Source: Candidatus Bathyarchaeota archaeon JdFR-04 (GTDB lineage Archaea; Thermoproteota; Bathyarchaeia; Bathyarchaeales; UBA233). From it: a stretch of DNA of 7,540 nt. A model generated the notes under the pieces. That model was given only the letters and a program-made list of their open reading frames with translations, had not been told where the DNA came from and made no database searches. Where the stretch lies: NCBI GenBank assembly GCA_002010925.1, contig MTLR01000094.1:1-7540 (forward strand). Reading direction: 5' to 3'. Made by a program: the position numbers and the translations under genes. Of the stretch, positions 6,557-7,540 are shown in pieces. Position 1 is the first letter of the stretch, and every line of letters starts with the position of its first letter.

Positions 6557-6763
6557 CTAGGATTTTTCTTCTTCTTCCTCACGAATGCTTAAGCTTCCAT
6601 AAATTGCCACCACAAACCCTAACACGAAGGCGAATAACAGTAAACTAAACGATAGTTGAGTTAGATTTAGAATCGTAGAAAAAACCACTGAAAGAAGAAT
6701 TGTAATTGAGTAGAGAATTAGGAAAAAAATCTGGTAACGTCTCATGTTTCGAAGCCGCCTCAT
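6557..6763 (-). CDS. Small two-helix membrane protein of unknown function
   Basis: This is a 68-aa hypothetical protein that I do not recognise. From ATG 6763 it has a basic N-terminus (MRRLRNMRRYQ), a first transmembrane segment at ~12-30 (FFLILYSITILLSVVFSTI), a short NLTQ turn, a second at ~36-57 (ending VAIYG), and a strongly acidic tail, REEEEEKS. By the positive-inside rule the N-terminus is cytoplasmic. With two helices the acidic tail should also be cytoplasmic. The frame extends upstream to a TTG at 6805, but that start is disfavoured. A TATA box at 6810-6817 would begin transcription near 6787, downstream of the TTG, and GGAGGG (complement of 6774-6779) serves the ATG at 6763. ATG 6745 (62 aa) is a third option. 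It converges on the SCP2 gene and shares no obvious operon. Confidence 0.6.
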   Translation of the reverse strand: MRRLRNMRRYQIFFLILYSITILLSVVFSTILNLTQLSFSLLLFAFVLGFVVAIYGSLSIREEEEEKS

Positions 6764-6773
6764 TACTAAATTA

Positions 6774-6779
6774 CCCTCC
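6774..6779 (-). promoter_or_regulatory. Shine-Dalgarno that decides the small membrane protein start
   Basis: GGAGGG on the minus strand lies 10 nt before ATG 6763. It is a strong anti-16S match and argues for the shorter form of the protein over the upstream in-frame TTG at 6805. Confidence 0.55.
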
Positions 6780-6805
6780 AATTTTGAAGGGAATAAAGAA
6801 GTCAA

Positions 6806-6823
6806 CGTGTTTATAAACTTAAC
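6806..6823 (-). promoter_or_regulatory. TATA promoter for the small membrane protein gene
   Basis: TTTATAAA at 6810-6817 sits inside the perfect 10-bp palindrome GTTTATAAAC (6809-6818). It is the best TATA box in the window and is preceded on the minus strand by GTTAAG. It predicts a start near 6787 and a leader of about 24 nt to ATG 6763. Because the core is palindromic, orientation rests on the downstream gene. Confidence 0.5.
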
Positions 6824-6854
6824 TTTACATCACTTTTATGTTAAAATTACAACC

Positions 6855-6868
6855 ATAAGTTATAAGTT
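6855..6868. repeat. Short tandem repeat in the divergent intergenic region
   Basis: Two adjacent perfect copies of ATAAGTT, at 6855-6861 and 6862-6868, lie between the two divergent promoters of the 239-bp gap 6806-7044. The rest of the gap is AT-rich, with no gene or RNA that I can support. The repeat could be regulatory or chance. Confidence 0.3.
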
Positions 6869-6966
6869 GATAATTCTCAGTACTTCAGATACAACTAATT
6901 ATACAGGCTCAAAACGCAAATTCTTCTTTTCTGTTAATTAAGATTTCAGCTTAAAAATTTACAGAG

Positions 6967-6980
6967 TTTATTATATAAAA
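6967..6980 (+). promoter_or_regulatory. Candidate TATA promoter for the substrate-binding protein gene
   Basis: TTATATAAA at 6971-6979 is a good TATA box. It predicts a start near 7001 and a leader of about 44 nt before GTG 7045. A second, weaker element, CATAAAG at 6987-6993, would give a leader of about 29 nt. Confidence 0.45.
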
Positions 6981-7044
6981 AAGTTCCATAAAGCTTTTTA
7001 GTTATCAAACGAATGAGTGAATTGACGAATAAGGAGGGAAGGGA

Positions 7045-7540
7045 GTGGAAAGAAAAGTTACCGTAGGAATAGCTTTTACTCTGGTTCTCTTGGCTACAAT
7101 GCTAATAACTCCGCCAACAAAAGGTTTCGTCGGACAGATAAAAATCGGCATAATAGGTCCCCAAGGTTTACCGCATTGGTCCCCCGTAGGAATGAAAGAA
7201 GGTGCAGAAATGGCTGCAATGGAAATTAATGCTACTGGTGGAATCCAGCTCTCGGACGGTGGCTACGAGATTAAATTAGTCTTCGCAAATGAATATTCAT
7301 ATCCAACGATAGACACAGCTTCAGCAGCCCTAGAAATGGAGAGACTATGCGATCCAGCTCAGGAAGGAGTTGACTTTGTAATAGGAGGGTTCAGAACCGA
7401 ATGTACTGCTGCTATGATTGAAGTAGCAGCGGATTATGGTGTTCCCTTCTTCATTAACGGCGCGTCGACCAGCGCACTTATTAATGGAACAGTTCGTCAA
7501 GACTACGCAAGATACAAATATCTGTTTAGAGTTAACCCAG
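7045..7540 (+). CDS. LivJ-type ABC transporter substrate-binding protein, N-terminal part (3' end outside window)
   Basis: The start is GTG 7045, preceded by a very strong GGAGGG at 7033-7038 with a 6-nt spacer. The 165 visible residues begin MERKVTVGIAFTLVLLATML, a Sec-type signal peptide with a basic start and hydrophobic core, ending near PPTKG at about 23-27. No lipobox cysteine is present. The mature part starts QIKIGIIGPQGLPHWSPVG, then GAEMAAMEINATGGIQL, the classic opening of branched-chain amino acid (Peripla_BP_6) receptors. VDFVIGGFRTECTAAMIEVA and GVPFFINGAST match the next strand-helix units of lobe 1. It would capture an amino acid, amide, urea or organic acid outside the cell for an ABC permease, probably encoded just beyond the window. 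The ligand cannot be assigned. Family members are about 370-450 aa, so more than half is missing. Confidence 0.87.
   Translation, partial: MERKVTVGIAFTLVLLATMLITPPTKGFVGQIKIGIIGPQGLPHWSPVGMKEGAEMAAMEINATGGIQLSDGGYEIKLVFANEYSYPTIDTASAALEMERLCDPAQEGVDFVIGGFRTECTAAMIEVAADYGVPFFINGASTSALINGTVRQDYARYKYLFRVNP

Noticed and set aside
6764..6805. Upstream in-frame TTG start at 6805 for the small membrane protein (82 aa)
   Set aside because: The TATA box at 6810-6817 would start transcription downstream of this TTG, and the strong ribosome binding site serves ATG 6763.
6744..6941. 65-codon plus-strand open frame
   Set aside because: It is antisense to the small membrane protein and runs through its promoter. 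It has no ribosome binding site and no recognisable family features.
1..7540. CRISPR array, tRNA, insertion sequence or prophage element
   Set aside because: No regularly spaced repeats, cloverleaf-like sequence, transposase frame or terminal inverted repeats were seen when reading the window.

Overview
The window looks archaeal, and a Bathyarchaeia-like or other Thermoproteota lineage is my best guess. The evidence is AT-rich TATA-type promoter elements about 25 nt from likely starts, Shine-Dalgarno sites ahead of GTG and TTG starts, an ADP-forming CoA ligase alpha subunit, and a sequon-rich cell-surface protein with cohesin-like and Ig-like repeats. The lineage is inferred from gene style only, because no marker gene is present.

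Layout. Positions 1-362 (+) are the 3' end of a luciferase-like flavin/F420-dependent oxidoreductase. Positions 452-2245 (+) encode a secreted, C-terminally membrane-anchored surface protein with two cohesin-like domains, two Ig-like domains and one transmembrane helix. It meets a minus-strand cluster tail to tail, with 2 bp between the stop codons. Transcribed right to left, the cluster is a thiolase (5910-4705), an ADP-forming acyl-CoA synthetase alpha subunit (4538-3090) and an enoyl-CoA hydratase/isomerase (3021-2248). A small SCP2 lipid-binding-domain gene (6138-6482, +) diverges from the thiolase. Next come a short two-helix membrane protein on the minus strand (6763-6557) and the 5' part of a LivJ-type ABC transporter substrate-binding protein (7045 onward, +), which runs off the window.

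How the genes fit together. The CoA ligase can activate or release acids as CoA thioesters, with an ADP-forming reaction that can conserve energy. The crotonase hydrates an enoyl-CoA, the thiolase cleaves a 3-ketoacyl-CoA, and the SCP2 protein may carry a lipid or acyl-CoA ligand. Together they look like part of a beta-oxidation-like acyl-CoA module. Acyl-CoA dehydrogenase, 3-hydroxyacyl-CoA dehydrogenase and the ligase beta subunit are not in the window. The LivJ-type receptor may import an amino acid or small organic acid, but a link to the acyl-CoA genes is only suggested by proximity.

No tRNA, rRNA, CRISPR array, insertion sequence or obvious pseudogene was seen. The strongest sequence anomalies are a GC-rich block of about 200 bp inside the first cohesin-like domain and an inverted repeat directly upstream of the SCP2 promoter.
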